Assembly (NCBI GenBank): GCA_945870855.1
Contig: CAMBTP010000004.1
Coordinates: 1 to 64,000, forward strand
Length of the DNA stretch: 64,000 nucleotides
Reading direction: 5' to 3'
From: Prosthecobacter debontii
GTDB lineage: Bacteria; Verrucomicrobiota; Verrucomicrobiia; Verrucomicrobiales; Akkermansiaceae
Part shown: positions 31,048 through 39,200 of the stretch, one piece after another
How positions within the stretch are numbered: position 1 is the first letter of the stretch
Layout of the letters: the number at the start of each line of letters is the position of its first letter
Program-made: the position numbers and the translations under genes
The notes under the pieces: generated by a model
Seen by the model: the letters and a program-made list of their open reading frames with translations, nothing else
What the model was told of the DNA's origin: nothing
Database searches by the model: none

Positions 31048-31323
31048 TCACGCGACGATAGTGAAGCCTTTCAGTTCTGGCAACGTGGCAATTTCCTCCT
31101 CCATCACTCCCTTGATGTGGTGCGCCACCGCCGAATCCTCCCGTAAATCACGCAAAAACTCCGCCACCTCGCCGCGCTCCCCTGCCACAATTATCTCCAC
31201 CGTTCCGTCCGGCAAATTCCGCACCGTCCCCAACACATCGTAACCCCGCGCCAGCTCCTTCACCGTCCAGCGGAAACCCACCCCCTGCACCCGCCCCTCG
31301 TAAATAATCCGTCGCGTCGTCAT
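31048..31323 (-). CDS. acyP: acylphosphatase
   Basis: A 91-residue protein with the acylphosphatase signature G-R-V-Q-G-V-G-F-R-W (catalytic Arg) near residue 10 and G-T-V-R-N-L-P-D-G-T-V-E (catalytic Asn) near residue 35. It hydrolyses acyl phosphates. ATG 31323 gives the standard N terminus; the longer frame to 31395 is not conserved. It lies between the fmdB-like and polymerase genes on the same strand. Confidence 0.92.
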   Translation of the reverse strand: MTTRRIIYEGRVQGVGFRWTVKELARGYDVLGTVRNLPDGTVEIIVAGERGEVAEFLRDLREDSAVAHHIKGVMEEEIATLPELKGFTIVA

Positions 31324-31487
31324 CGCGGGGATGCTGGGAGGAAAACGCCAGATTTCCAAACGGATTCTGCTAGAAAGCATGGAGTGGCGAATCAAAAAAC
31401 CGCTCCAGCCTATAAAATTTCGATGCGATGAGCAGACGTACTAAGCATCGGCGGATTCTGATCCACCGCTCCTTGGGAGAGACCCAC

Positions 31488-32741
31488 TCAATCCCTCTCC
31501 ACTCCCAAATCGGGAATATGGTTGAAGCTGATCCTCATCGGCGCAGCATCTCGGCTTTCTTGGATGCCTCCGAAATAGACCACCTTGCGGCCATAGCGGG
31601 CGCGGAGCTTGTCGATAGTCTGGTCAAGACGCTTTTGTTTCTCGTTGTCGAAGGAGGCCATGGTTTCCGCTACCGTTTCAAAAAGAGAGGGCGTGTGGTT
31701 GGTTTTCTCGCAGAGCCGCGAGAGCAGCACGCCGACCTGTAGCAAAGGCCTGCCCGGCTCCGGGCGCTCGCGCCAAAGGCGGTCGAGCATGCGCATCAGC
31801 GCGAGGGTGGAATCGGTCTCCCCAGCGCGCACCTCCGCTGCCCATGGATCGGAGCGCAGGAAGACGAGCTGCATGGTCAGCGAACCGGCGAGGAGTTCAT
31901 GGGAGCGGAGACGTTCGCAGGCTTTGTGCAACAGCTTGCAAAGGATAGGCCAGGCCTTGTCGGGATGGCGGCTTTCCGGCGGCAGCACGTGGCTGTGACC
32001 GATGGTTTTCCGCGCAGAAACCAGATCCGGAATTTCCTCCCCCCGCAGAAGATACCAAAGCCGATCCCCCAACACCCCGCCCCACACGCGGCGCAGCACC
32101 GGCTTGGCTGCTGCGCAAAGTTCCGCCACCGTATGCACACCCGCCGCGTGCAGCCGCGTCTCCATGCTGCGGGCAATGCCGTTGAGATCGCGCAACTTGA
32201 GCGGGTGAAGCACCTGCGGAAGATCTTGATCCTCGATGATGAACAGCCCGTCCGGCTTCTTCATCTTGCTCGCGGTCTTGGCAAGAAACCGGTTCGGCCC
32301 AGCTCCCACACTTACCTTGATGAAAGGCGAAACATCACGCGCGACGGTTTCCTTGATGCGCCGGCCGATGGCCTCTACGGTCGCCGGTTCGCGGAGATTA
32401 TAGGGCAGCCACGCCCACATCTCGTCGATGCTGAGCACCGCCTCCACATGGATGCAGTCCTCCACCGCCTCGATGATGCGGTGATGGTAGCGGATGTATT
32501 CCGGCGGCTTCGATTCCACGATAGCGATGCCCGGGCACATCACTCGCGCGTCGCTGATGCGGGTGCCGGTTTTCACCCCGAAAGCCTTCGCCTCGTAGCT
32601 CGCAGCGATGCAGCACGAGCTTTCCGCCATCACCGGTGCCACTCCCACCGGCCGCCCCCGCAGCGCGGGATCTAGGTGCTGCTCCACCGATGCGAAATAA
32701 GAATCGCAATCGACAAACAGGGCGGTGAGAGGCTTCGGCAC
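31488..32741 (-). CDS. dinB: Y-family DNA polymerase (DinB/ImuB-like)
   Basis: A 417-residue translesion polymerase. Motifs: A-L-F-V-D-C-D-S-Y-F-A-S-V-E-Q near residue 7 (catalytic Asp residues and the Y-F steric gate), Y-E-A-K-A-F-G-V-K-T-G, V-L-S-I-D-E-M-W near 103 (S-I-D-E), V-S-V-G-A-G-P-N-R-F-L-A-K-T-A-S, then a little-finger domain. The paired acidic residues (D-x-D and D-E) argue for an active DNA polymerase rather than an inactive ImuB. A perfect TGTTC-N4-GAACA palindrome lies 47 bp upstream, so SOS control by LexA is likely. It may be the last core gene before the accessory island. Confidence 0.9.
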   Translation of the reverse strand: MPKPLTALFVDCDSYFASVEQHLDPALRGRPVGVAPVMAESSCCIAASYEAKAFGVKTGTRISDARVMCPGIAIVESKPPEYIRYHHRIIEAVEDCIHVEAVLSIDEMWAWLPYNLREPATVEAIGRRIKETVARDVSPFIKVSVGAGPNRFLAKTASKMKKPDGLFIIEDQDLPQVLHPLKLRDLNGIARSMETRLHAAGVHTVAELCAAAKPVLRRVWGGVLGDRLWYLLRGEEIPDLVSARKTIGHSHVLPPESRHPDKAWPILCKLLHKACERLRSHELLAGSLTMQLVFLRSDPWAAEVRAGETDSTLALMRMLDRLWRERPEPGRPLLQVGVLLSRLCEKTNHTPSLFETVAETMASFDNEKQKRLDQTIDKLRARYGRKVVYFGGIQESRDAAPMRISFNHIPDLGVERD

Positions 32742-32787
32742 GGCGCTAAGCGATGCACTTGGAAACCGGATCGGTCAATCCGTAAAA

Positions 32788-32801
32788 TGTTCTTATGAAC
32801 A
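32788..32801. promoter_or_regulatory. predicted LexA box (TGTTC-N4-GAACA)
   Basis: The perfect palindrome TGTTCTTATGAACA lies 47 bp upstream of the Y-family polymerase start. It equals the LexA-binding consensus that, to my knowledge, has been reported for Verrucomicrobia. Function is inferred from position and motif. Confidence 0.75.
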
Positions 32802-33026
32802 GTTTTTAACATCATTTTTCATCTCTATATCCCTACCCGCAGATCCCTCAGACTCCACAGCGTCCCCACCGCAGGAGCACCGCTACCCCGCATCCGAAGT
32901 ATCTTCGCCATCCCCGACCTCGCCGCCCATACCATCGCCGCCCCAGAAGCAGGACAACACGTCGCCTGCACCATCCCAATGGCGACCTCGGTCGATGGCT
33001 GCCGCAGAATCGTCGAAGTTTTTTAA
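32799..33026 (+). other. possible gene remnant without a start codon
   Basis: A 75-codon open stretch after TGA 32796-32798, ending at TAA 33024-33026. The last 45 codons (P-R-I-R-S-I-F-A-I-P-D-L-A-A-H and V-D-G-C-R-R-I-V-E-V-F) look coding by codon choice, but there is no ATG/GTG/TTG that fits and I do not recognise the family. It lies in the gap between the polymerase and the first small island gene. Confidence 0.25.
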
Positions 33027-33039
33027 AGTAGGCAGAGGT

Positions 33040-33144
33040 AGGGCTGATCCGGCTCGGTCAGCCCTGATTGAAAACGTAAGAGCTGTTATCACGCAAAGGT
33101 AGTGAAACCACTATGAGGCGAGCTGTTCGCCTCGGGATTTCACT
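33040..33144. other. cluster of inverted repeats in a non-coding gap
   Basis: Three structures: AGGGCTGA at 33040-33047 pairing with 33058-33065; a nested pair in which AGTGAAA (33101-33107) can pair with TTTCACT (33138-33144) around the perfect hairpin GAGGCGA-GCTGT-TCGCCTC (33115-33133). An alternative small stem TAGTG/CACTA overlaps. This could be a small structured RNA, an island-edge site or a terminator; no T tract follows. The rest of the gap 32742-33257 shows no gene I can support. Confidence 0.4.
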
Positions 33145-33257
33145 CCCGCCATTCTCAGCGCCCGACTGTGCTAAGGCGGATTGTGGAATACAGATTACCG
33201 GTGCCTATCGCAGCTAATCACCCAGTTCATCGATAGCGCCAACCTACCGGCAAATTA

Positions 33258-33419
33258 TTAGATAACGTCGATCGACTCCATCGTCAATACGGTGGTCCGT
33301 GCGACAAGCGGATCTTCTCCGTAGGCGATGAGGTCAGCGATTGCTTCCTCCTGCGTTTCGTATTTACCGAGAGCGAGATCGTCGATTATCTTATCGAGCA
33401 TTTTTAGATTTTTAGCCAT
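33258..33419 (-). CDS. small protein of unknown function (53 aa)
   Basis: A 53-residue open frame with ATG at 33417-33419 and TAA at 33258-33260, reading M-A-K-N-L-K-M-L-D-K-I-I-D-D-L and later E-E-A-I-A-D-L-I-A-Y-G-E-D-P. It is acidic, helical and without Cys. Composition and a GGAGGAAGC-like context inside the gene look coding. Its size and position next to a small HTH gene suggest a mobile-element accessory or antitoxin-like protein, but this is a guess. Confidence 0.45.
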   Translation of the reverse strand: MAKNLKMLDKIIDDLALGKYETQEEAIADLIAYGEDPLVARTTVLTMESIDVI

Positions 33420-33440
33420 CCGATTTGTTTGAATATGGTT

Positions 33441-33602
33441 ATGCAGGACTTTGCTTTTTCACCTAGGGCGGAGAATACATTGATGAGTCGGTCTGGAAAC
33501 AGAAAAAGGGGCGGCCCAATCCCCTACTTCAAAATGGGCAAGGCCGTCCGGTTCCGAGTGGCGGATGTAGCGGCGGCGATTGAGCGGATGCGGATTGGGT
33601 GA
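33441..33602 (+). CDS. small HTH (excisionase-like) DNA-binding protein
   Basis: A 53-residue frame with ATG at 33441 (an internal ATG at 33483 is possible). The C-terminal half, G-G-P-I-P-Y-F-K-M-G-K-A-V-R-F-R-V-A-D-V-A-A-A-I-E-R, has the wing and last helix typical of the HTH_17/excisionase family (I-P-Y-x-K-x-G-x-x-V-R-F). The first helices look shortened compared with normal ~65-residue members. In mobile elements such proteins assist excision or act as small regulators. Position at the left part of the island fits. Confidence 0.5.
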   Translation: MQDFAFSPRAENTLMSRSGNRKRGGPIPYFKMGKAVRFRVADVAAAIERMRIG

Positions 33603-33706
33603 GTGGGATAGCTCAGGCCATTTTTTTAATCCGTCACCCATACGCTTCAATACTTGGGATTGCCGAGGCTGCTCTTTCGGTTAGCGTGAACACCTGCCTA
33701 ACCAGG

Positions 33707-34756
33707 ATGAAAACCCGCGCCAACACATCCTCGTCGTCCACCAAGCCGTCTGCTGCCAAAAAATCCGCATCGTGGGAGCCACGCACCCGGCGACCGATGC
33801 ACCGGATTTACGAAATCCATGCGAGCATCCGCAGCGGGGCGCTGCCCAACTGTTCAACTCTTGCGCAATCTCTCGAAGTGGATCGGAAAACCATTCAGCG
33901 CGACATCAGTTTCATGCGCGACACGCTTGGGCTACCCGTGGTGTATTGCGATGAACTACACGGCTACCGCTACGACGGTGATGTTGCGGATTTCCCGGTG
34001 TTCCAGATTTCCGCCGAGGAACTGGCCACGCTGTTCTTCACACGCACCGCACTTCAGGGCGTTCGTGGCACGCGCCTTGCCGATGCCCTCGGAACCGCCT
34101 TCGCGAATATCACCCGCAGTATGCTGGGCCGGATTCAGTTCACGTGGTCTGATCTCGACGTGGCGTTTTCCCACAAGTCCGTGCAACAGGATCCAAGCCA
34201 GATCAAACCCTTCGGCCAGCTTGCCAAAGCGATTCTAGATCAGACGGAGACGACCTTCAACTATCACAAGCTGGCAGGGAAAAGCGCGGAACCCCGCAAG
34301 GTGCGGCCGCTTCACCTCGGCGAGGTGGAGGGCGGGTGGTATCTCATTGCCCATGATCTCGAACGGGACGCTTTGAGAACCTTCGCGCTGCCACGCATGT
34401 CGCGGGTTCGGGTTCTGCAAACTCGGTTCGAACGTCCGGCGGATTTCAATGGGACGGCTTACCTCAACAAGTCGTTCGGAGTCTGGAATGTCGCGGGAGA
34501 CGATTCGCGCTACATTGTGCGTCTGGAGTTACGGAACTACGCCGCCCGGTTGGCGCAGGAGAGGCGATGGCACCCTACCCAGGAAGTGACGGTTCTCGAT
34601 GCCCGGGGCAACAAGGTGGAGGTGCGCTTCGAAGTGGGGCGCTTGGAGGAAGTCATGCGCTGGGTGCTGAGCTTCGGCAGCCAGGCCAAGGTTCTCGCGC
34701 CACCCGAGTTGGTGAAAATGGTTCGTAAGGAAGTGCGTGCCATGCAGAAGGGGTGA
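33707..34756 (+). CDS. WYL-domain transcriptional regulator
   Basis: A 349-residue protein. After a basic Ser-rich N terminus, a winged HTH (HTH_11/DeoR-like) lies around residues 32-75 (R-I-Y-E-I-H-A-S-I-R-S-G, L-E-V-D-R-K-T-I-Q-R-D-I-S-F-M-R-D), a middle dimerising part follows, and the WYL domain starts near 195 with E-G-G-W-Y-L-I-A-H-D and R-T-F-A-L-P-R-M. WYL proteins sense ligands, often nucleic acids or nucleotides, and commonly repress phage-defence loci. It is placed at the left part of the island, reading into it. ATG 33707 is chosen; a longer frame reaches 33599 without conserved sequence. Confidence 0.87.
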   Translation: MKTRANTSSSSTKPSAAKKSASWEPRTRRPMHRIYEIHASIRSGALPNCSTLAQSLEVDRKTIQRDISFMRDTLGLPVVYCDELHGYRYDGDVADFPVFQISAEELATLFFTRTALQGVRGTRLADALGTAFANITRSMLGRIQFTWSDLDVAFSHKSVQQDPSQIKPFGQLAKAILDQTETTFNYHKLAGKSAEPRKVRPLHLGEVEGGWYLIAHDLERDALRTFALPRMSRVRVLQTRFERPADFNGTAYLNKSFGVWNVAGDDSRYIVRLELRNYAARLAQERRWHPTQEVTVLDARGNKVEVRFEVGRLEEVMRWVLSFGSQAKVLAPPELVKMVRKEVRAMQKG

Positions 34757-34843
34757 GGAATCCAAGCAGTCATCCCACAGAAATCGTGCAGCGGACTGGT
34801 TGGCGGATGACCCGAAAGCCTCGCAAAAAACGGAAATTTATTT

Positions 34844-34881
34844 CGCCTTTTTTTAGACTGACCCCGTAGATGTCCCACCCC
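34844..34881 (+). repeat. copy 1 of a 20-bp perfect (~38-bp imperfect) inverted repeat
   Basis: Contains T7, then 7 bases, then CCCCGTAGATGTCCCACCCC at 34862-34881. The same 20 bases occur on the other strand at 48287-48306, also preceded by T7. This copy ends 18 bp before the ARPP-1 gene start. Confidence 0.75.
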
Positions 34882-34899
34882 CTTTGGTAAGGTGTTTTC

Positions 34900-35931
34900 A
34901 TGACTGAAACCACGCCTACCGATACATCGCCCAAGTCCCCGCTCCACCCCGCGATCGCCACCCTGCTTGCCAGCCTACGCACAGGTGATCCGAAGATCCA
35001 CACCGGTCTCGGCCTATGGCCGGTGTTCGCCGATTGCCGGCCCGAGCCGGTTTACATCACGCTGGTCGAGGCGCTGGCTTTACCCGACTTCAAAGTTACG
35101 GAAATCAGCGAGGGCGGCTCGGTGCCGAACCTGCGCGTCGTCAACGAAACCCCGCACCATGTGCTGCTCTTCGACGGAGAAGAACTGAAAGGAGCCAAGC
35201 AGAACCGCATACTCAACACCACCATCCTGATCGCGGCGGGCACTTCGCTCGATGTGCCCGTGAGTTGCACCGAACAAGGCCGCTGGTCTTATGCGTCGGC
35301 AGAGTTCGGCAGCAGCGGCAGCCTGGCCTACGCCGAGTTGCGCAAGCTCAAATCGGCGGATGTGGCGATGTCGCTCCAGGCCAATGCCAGCCACGCGTCC
35401 AATCAGGGCGCTGTGTGGGATGAGATCGATTCGCTTCACAAGGCGGCCAACAGTTCCGGCAAGACGCAAACGCACGCGATGAAGGACGCCTACAACGAGC
35501 GCCAGAAGGAACTCGACGATTTCACCCGCGAGATCCCCTTGCTCGATGGCCAATGCGGATTACTGGCCGTGATCGGCGACCGGGTTGAAGGTATCGACGT
35601 GCTGTCGCGTCCGGAAGCCTACGCCAAGCTCCACAGGCGTCTGGTGGAAAGCCACGCGATGGATTTCCTAATCCGCAAAGGGGGGAAATCCAACAAGCCG
35701 CTCGACCCCGAAGCCCCTTCCCGCTTCCTCGCCGAGGCGGCTCTAGCGGAGGATACCATGCACGCCACCCCGGGACTGGGCAGCGACCACCGGATGCGCT
35801 TCCGCTGGGGTCACGGTGCCGCATTGCGGGTCGATGAAACCATCGTCCATCTCGCCCTGTTCGGCACAGACGGTCTTGGCCAAGGCCATCATCCCTCCGA
35901 GGCACCACTGCGCCGCCACCATCGCGGCTGA
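34900..35931 (+). CDS. ARPP-1 domain protein
   Basis: A 343-residue protein matching the ARPP-1 family (ARG and rhodanese-phosphatase-superfamily-associated protein). Marks are V-Y-I-T-L-V-E-A-L near 50, V-P-N-L-R-V-V-N-E-T, L-L-F-D-G-E-E-L-K-G-A-K-Q-N-R near 95, V-P-V-S-C-T-E-Q-G-R-W-S-Y near 125 and Q-G-A-V-W-D-E-I. The fold is of unknown biochemistry and is found in predicted conflict or stress gene neighbourhoods. The last ~20 residues after V-H-L-A-L-F-G do not look conserved. It is preceded by a repeated 38-bp element also found before the DUF4236 gene. Confidence 0.8.
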   Translation: MTETTPTDTSPKSPLHPAIATLLASLRTGDPKIHTGLGLWPVFADCRPEPVYITLVEALALPDFKVTEISEGGSVPNLRVVNETPHHVLLFDGEELKGAKQNRILNTTILIAAGTSLDVPVSCTEQGRWSYASAEFGSSGSLAYAELRKLKSADVAMSLQANASHASNQGAVWDEIDSLHKAANSSGKTQTHAMKDAYNERQKELDDFTREIPLLDGQCGLLAVIGDRVEGIDVLSRPEAYAKLHRRLVESHAMDFLIRKGGKSNKPLDPEAPSRFLAEAALAEDTMHATPGLGSDHRMRFRWGHGAALRVDETIVHLALFGTDGLGQGHHPSEAPLRRHHRG

Positions 35932-36046
35932 ATCCGAGCGCGGGAATAATTTGGCAGGGGTCGGGGACATAGCCCCCGCTCATTGCACCTGTTCCGGGCC
36001 TCCTGCCATCCCGCTTTTCAAAACACACCTGACATCCCAGCTTCCC

Positions 36047-37090
36047 ATGGCCAAGAAATCTACCAAACGCAAATCCCCGCCCGAGCCTTCGCCGCTTGCC
36101 GCAGTCCTCCAGCAACTCGTCGTCCCCGCCTTCATGGCGGAGTCGGAACCAAGCGATGACGATCCGTCCTTCGACATGTCCGAGCCTGAACCCGGCGAAG
36201 CTCCTTGCGTCCGCGGCCTGCTCCGTGGCGAAAGGCTCGTCCACGTTCTGCCCATAGCGATCGACGACGAAAGGACGTTGCTCCGCTTCAGCCTACTCTC
36301 CGGTTACATCATCTCGGATTGTCCGTCGGCGGTGATCCTGCTCGGTAATCTACTGGAACACACACCGTTCCAGATCCGAATCGACTATCAGCTCGGCCTG
36401 ATCGGACGCATTGGCATCGGTTGCGATGTGACCGTGCGGGCCGACGACGCACCACTGGTTCACAGGCGATTGGTCGAGTTGCTCAAAATGGCGGCGGATC
36501 TCGACTGGTTCATGCCTCTGCGTATGCCACAGCATCTCACCTGGAAGGACGTGAGCGGACTGGAAATCGACTGGGACGATCTTCCCCATCACGACCTGAA
36601 CGGTTTCCTCGACGAAGGAATGGCCGTGCCACCCGACGAACGCACGCCCGTGATCATGCTTCGCGTGGCCCAAGGTCTTGCGCGCTGGAAAGACGTGCTG
36701 CAGCTTCTACGCGACCACCCGGGCGACCTGCCGAGTCGTCCATACGCACCTTTGAAATGCATGGCTTACCGGGAACTCCGCCGCTGGCTGCCCGCCATCC
36801 GTGCAGCAAAGGCAGGTGGTATCCGCAACGGTCGCTATCCCGGCGCGAAATGGATCAGCCCGGCCTACACACACTCCCTGATCGAGGCCGGAGACGATAT
36901 CGAGGCACTGAAAATCCTTGGCAAGCACCACCCCGGGGAACCCGCCTACTACGACTGGCTGCGCGGCATGGCACTGCATCGCGCCAGCGACCGCGAACAG
37001 GCGGCCGCCTGCTTCGAACGCTACTTCGCCGATTGGCCCAGCGACATCCTCGGAGCCACCAAGGCCGCTTTGCTGGCCGCCGAGGACTGA
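36047..37090 (+). CDS. hypothetical protein, possibly YbjN/chaperone-like plus helical repeats
   Basis: A 347-residue protein. Residues 1-30 are basic and Pro-rich. Residues 55-170 alternate strands and helices (L-P-I-A-I-D-D-E-R-T-L-L-R-F, L-G-L-I-G-R-I-G-I-G-C-D-V-T-V), reminiscent of YbjN/type III chaperone-like folds. The end (H-P-G-E-P-A-Y-Y-D-W-L-R-G-M-A-L, A-A-A-C-F-E-R-Y-F) looks like tetratricopeptide pairs. I do not recognise a named family. ATG 36047 is the first start after the ARPP-1 gene that gives a compact protein. It reads into the DUF2779 gene 101 bp later. Confidence 0.65.
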   Translation: MAKKSTKRKSPPEPSPLAAVLQQLVVPAFMAESEPSDDDPSFDMSEPEPGEAPCVRGLLRGERLVHVLPIAIDDERTLLRFSLLSGYIISDCPSAVILLGNLLEHTPFQIRIDYQLGLIGRIGIGCDVTVRADDAPLVHRRLVELLKMAADLDWFMPLRMPQHLTWKDVSGLEIDWDDLPHHDLNGFLDEGMAVPPDERTPVIMLRVAQGLARWKDVLQLLRDHPGDLPSRPYAPLKCMAYRELRRWLPAIRAAKAGGIRNGRYPGAKWISPAYTHSLIEAGDDIEALKILGKHHPGEPAYYDWLRGMALHRASDREQAAACFERYFADWPSDILGATKAALLAAED

Positions 37091-37191
37091 AATCAAATCC
37101 ACGCCTACCTAACTCGACAAATGCTCCGAACAGAATAGAACTCGCTGTTGAATCGACGACGGAACCGAATCACAGGCAAATACCATCACCC

Positions 37192-38676
37192 ATGCGCAAC
37201 CTATCCAAATCAAAAATCATCGCTTTCCGCCAGTGTCCCAAGCGCCTTTGGCTGGAACTCCACCGCCCCGAACTCCGCGACGACTCCGCCAGCGAAATGG
37301 TCTTCGCAATCGGCAACCAGGTTGGTGATGTCGCACGCCATATCTACGACACAGAGGGGAACGGGAAACTGATCGACGTCAACGAGAGCGGTTGGGACGC
37401 TGCCTATAGCGAAACCAGTGCCTGGTTGTCCGGCACAGCGGCTCCGCTCTTCGAGGCTGCGATCCGTATCGAGGGTGCCCTCGCACTCGCTGATGTCATG
37501 TTGCCCGAACCCGGAGCCAATGGACTCCGCTGGCACATGCTGGAGGTGAAATCTTCCACCGGAGTCAAAGACTATCACCGCGAGGACTTGGCCGTGCAGA
37601 CCTACATCGCCACGAAGGCCGGCATCGACTTAGCCAGCGCTTCGCTTGCCCACGTCGACACCTCTTTCATCTATCCCGGCGGCGGTGACTACCGGGGACT
37701 GCTCAAAGCGGTTGACCTAACCGAGGAAGTCCGCGCCAAGGCGGGCGAGGTCGCCACTTGGATTGCCGAGGCACAGGAGGTCGCCGCACTCAAGGACGAG
37801 CCGGAGATCGAGACCGGGCCGCAGTGCTCCAATCCATTTGGTTGCCCTTTCCTCCATCACTGCGATCGGAACAAGCCCACCATCGTTTTCCCCCTAAGTT
37901 CCTTCAACCGTCTCGGTGCGAAAAAGCGAGAAGAGCTTGAAGCCCTTGGATACAAAGACGTGCGCGACGTGCCGGATGAGCATCTCTCCCCCGTCAACCG
38001 GCTGATCAAGAGTCAGTCCCTTTCCGGCAAGGTATGGTTCGACGCCGAGGGAGCAGCCGCCGACCTCGCCCTGCACACGGGCACCGCCTATTTCCTCGAC
38101 TTCGAGACCATGGCATTCGGCGTCCCCATCTGGAAAGGCACCCGCCCCTACCAACAGCTTCCCTTCCAGTTCAGCCTCCACATTGTTGCGACGGATGGAG
38201 AGATGGAACACAAGGAGTTCCTCGACATATCAGGAAACGATCCCGGCGAAGCCTTCGCCCAGACGTTGATCGAATACTGCGGCACGAACGGTCCGGTCTT
38301 CGTTTACAACGCAGGATTCGAGAACGGAATCATGCGGGGGCTTGCCGAGCGTTTCCCTGACCTCAGCTCCGGCCTGCTTGCCATAGTCGACCGCGTGGTC
38401 GATCTGCTACCGATCGCAAGAAACCGCTACTACCACCCCGACCAACACGGCAGCTGGAGCATCAAGGCCGTTCTGCCCGCGCTCTGCCCCGACCTCGCCT
38501 ACGATACCCTAGACGGCGTCCAGGATGGGATGATGGCACAGACCGCCTACCTAGAGGCCATGGCTCCCGAAATCACACCGGAACGCAAGGCCGAGATCGG
38601 ACAACAACTCCTCGCCTACTGCAAACTCGACACGTTCGCCATGGTGCGGATGTGGGAGGTATTCCGGGGCGCATGA
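37192..38676 (+). CDS. DUF2779 protein with RecB-like nuclease N-terminal region
   Basis: A 494-residue protein. The start, S-K-I-I-A-F-R-Q-C-P-K-R-L-W-L-E-L, is the Cys-bearing motif of Cas4/RecB-like PD-(D/E)XK nucleases, supported by H-M-L-E-V-K-S-S-T-G near 115 and a Cys cluster C-S-N-P-F-G-C-P-F-L-H-H-C near 210-222. The second half is DUF2779: Y-F-L-D-F-E-T-M-A-F-G near 300 with a D-x-E pair like DEDD exonucleases, V-Y-N-A-G-F-E and the closing L-A-Y-C-K-L-D-T. A two-nuclease, probable 4Fe-4S protein acting on DNA or RNA is the inference. ATG 37192 is used; the frame is open far upstream inside the previous gene, which is a shadow. Confidence 0.82.
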   Translation: MRNLSKSKIIAFRQCPKRLWLELHRPELRDDSASEMVFAIGNQVGDVARHIYDTEGNGKLIDVNESGWDAAYSETSAWLSGTAAPLFEAAIRIEGALALADVMLPEPGANGLRWHMLEVKSSTGVKDYHREDLAVQTYIATKAGIDLASASLAHVDTSFIYPGGGDYRGLLKAVDLTEEVRAKAGEVATWIAEAQEVAALKDEPEIETGPQCSNPFGCPFLHHCDRNKPTIVFPLSSFNRLGAKKREELEALGYKDVRDVPDEHLSPVNRLIKSQSLSGKVWFDAEGAAADLALHTGTAYFLDFETMAFGVPIWKGTRPYQQLPFQFSLHIVATDGEMEHKEFLDISGNDPGEAFAQTLIEYCGTNGPVFVYNAGFENGIMRGLAERFPDLSSGLLAIVDRVVDLLPIARNRYYHPDQHGSWSIKAVLPALCPDLAYDTLDGVQDGMMAQTAYLEAMAPEITPERKAEIGQQLLAYCKLDTFAMVRMWEVFRGA

Positions 38677-38697
38677 AATCAATCCGACATACTCACA

Positions 38698-38887
38698 ATG
38701 AACCAACCCCAACCACCACCTCTGGAACAACAACGGTCGCTGGTGGATGTATTTCACCATCAGTCGCCCCGACAGCGCATCGGAGCGTAAGCGCATTTCC
38801 CTGAAAACCGCCGACCTCGAAAAAGTTCGCGGCCGCAGGGACGGCATCATCGCCGACCTGCAAAACAAGGCACATGTCTTCGTCTGA
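38698..38887 (+). pseudogene. frameshifted paralogue of the small protein at 39201
   Basis: From 38702 the frame reads N-H-H-L-W-N-N-N-G-R-W-W-M-Y-F-T-I, then E-R-K-R-I-S-L-K-T-A-D-L and R-G-R-R-D-G-I-I, closely paralleling the protein at 39201-39452. There is no in-frame start. The ATG at 38698 would work if one C were removed from the CCCC run at 38707-38710 (M-N-Q-P-N-H-H-L-W). So it is either a decayed copy or a homopolymer sequencing error. The family resembles the N-terminal arm-binding part of tyrosine recombinases. Confidence 0.65.
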
Positions 38888-39120
38888 TATTCGCTCCACT
38901 TGAAATATCGGATCCCGTCTTATGACAACCGCCGCAGGGCTAATGGATTGACTTCGACTCATCGGTTTGGCAGGTTCTCCCCGACATCGCGATTGTCTGT
39001 GGGCAACCACGGACTAGCAACCGATTCGAGATATTAACGGTGCCCACGGGAGAAATCCCGCATGTGCCGGCATGGAACAAGTCAGCCTGCCGGAAAAACG
39101 TCTCCTTGGATAATTGTATT

Positions 39121-39157
39121 CGCCCGTACCGATGTCATCGGCACGGGCTTTCTGTTT
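39121..39157 (+). promoter_or_regulatory. leader hairpin upstream of the gene at 39201
   Basis: GCCCGTACCGATG (39122-39134) pairs, with one mismatch, with CATCGGCACGGGC (39136-39148), followed by TTTCTGTTT. It lies 52 bp before the ATG and 233 bp after the previous coding sequence. The rest of the 313-bp gap (38888-39200) holds no gene; a GATAAT sequence 5 bp before the hairpin could be a -10 box. Confidence 0.55.
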
Positions 39158-39200
39158 CCGCGCATCGCGATGTCGTGAATTCAACAACCACGACATCACC

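Noticed and set aside
33100..33160. tRNA or tmRNA 3'-end-like sequence (CGGGATTTCACTCCCG)
   Set aside because: The loop is six bases without the T-T-C-x-A-x-x pattern, and no other arm or CCA end fits.
36421..37191. Long in-frame extension upstream of the DUF2779 gene
   Set aside because: This part overlaps the previous gene in another frame and is Arg/Pro-rich noise; the family N terminus starts at 37192.
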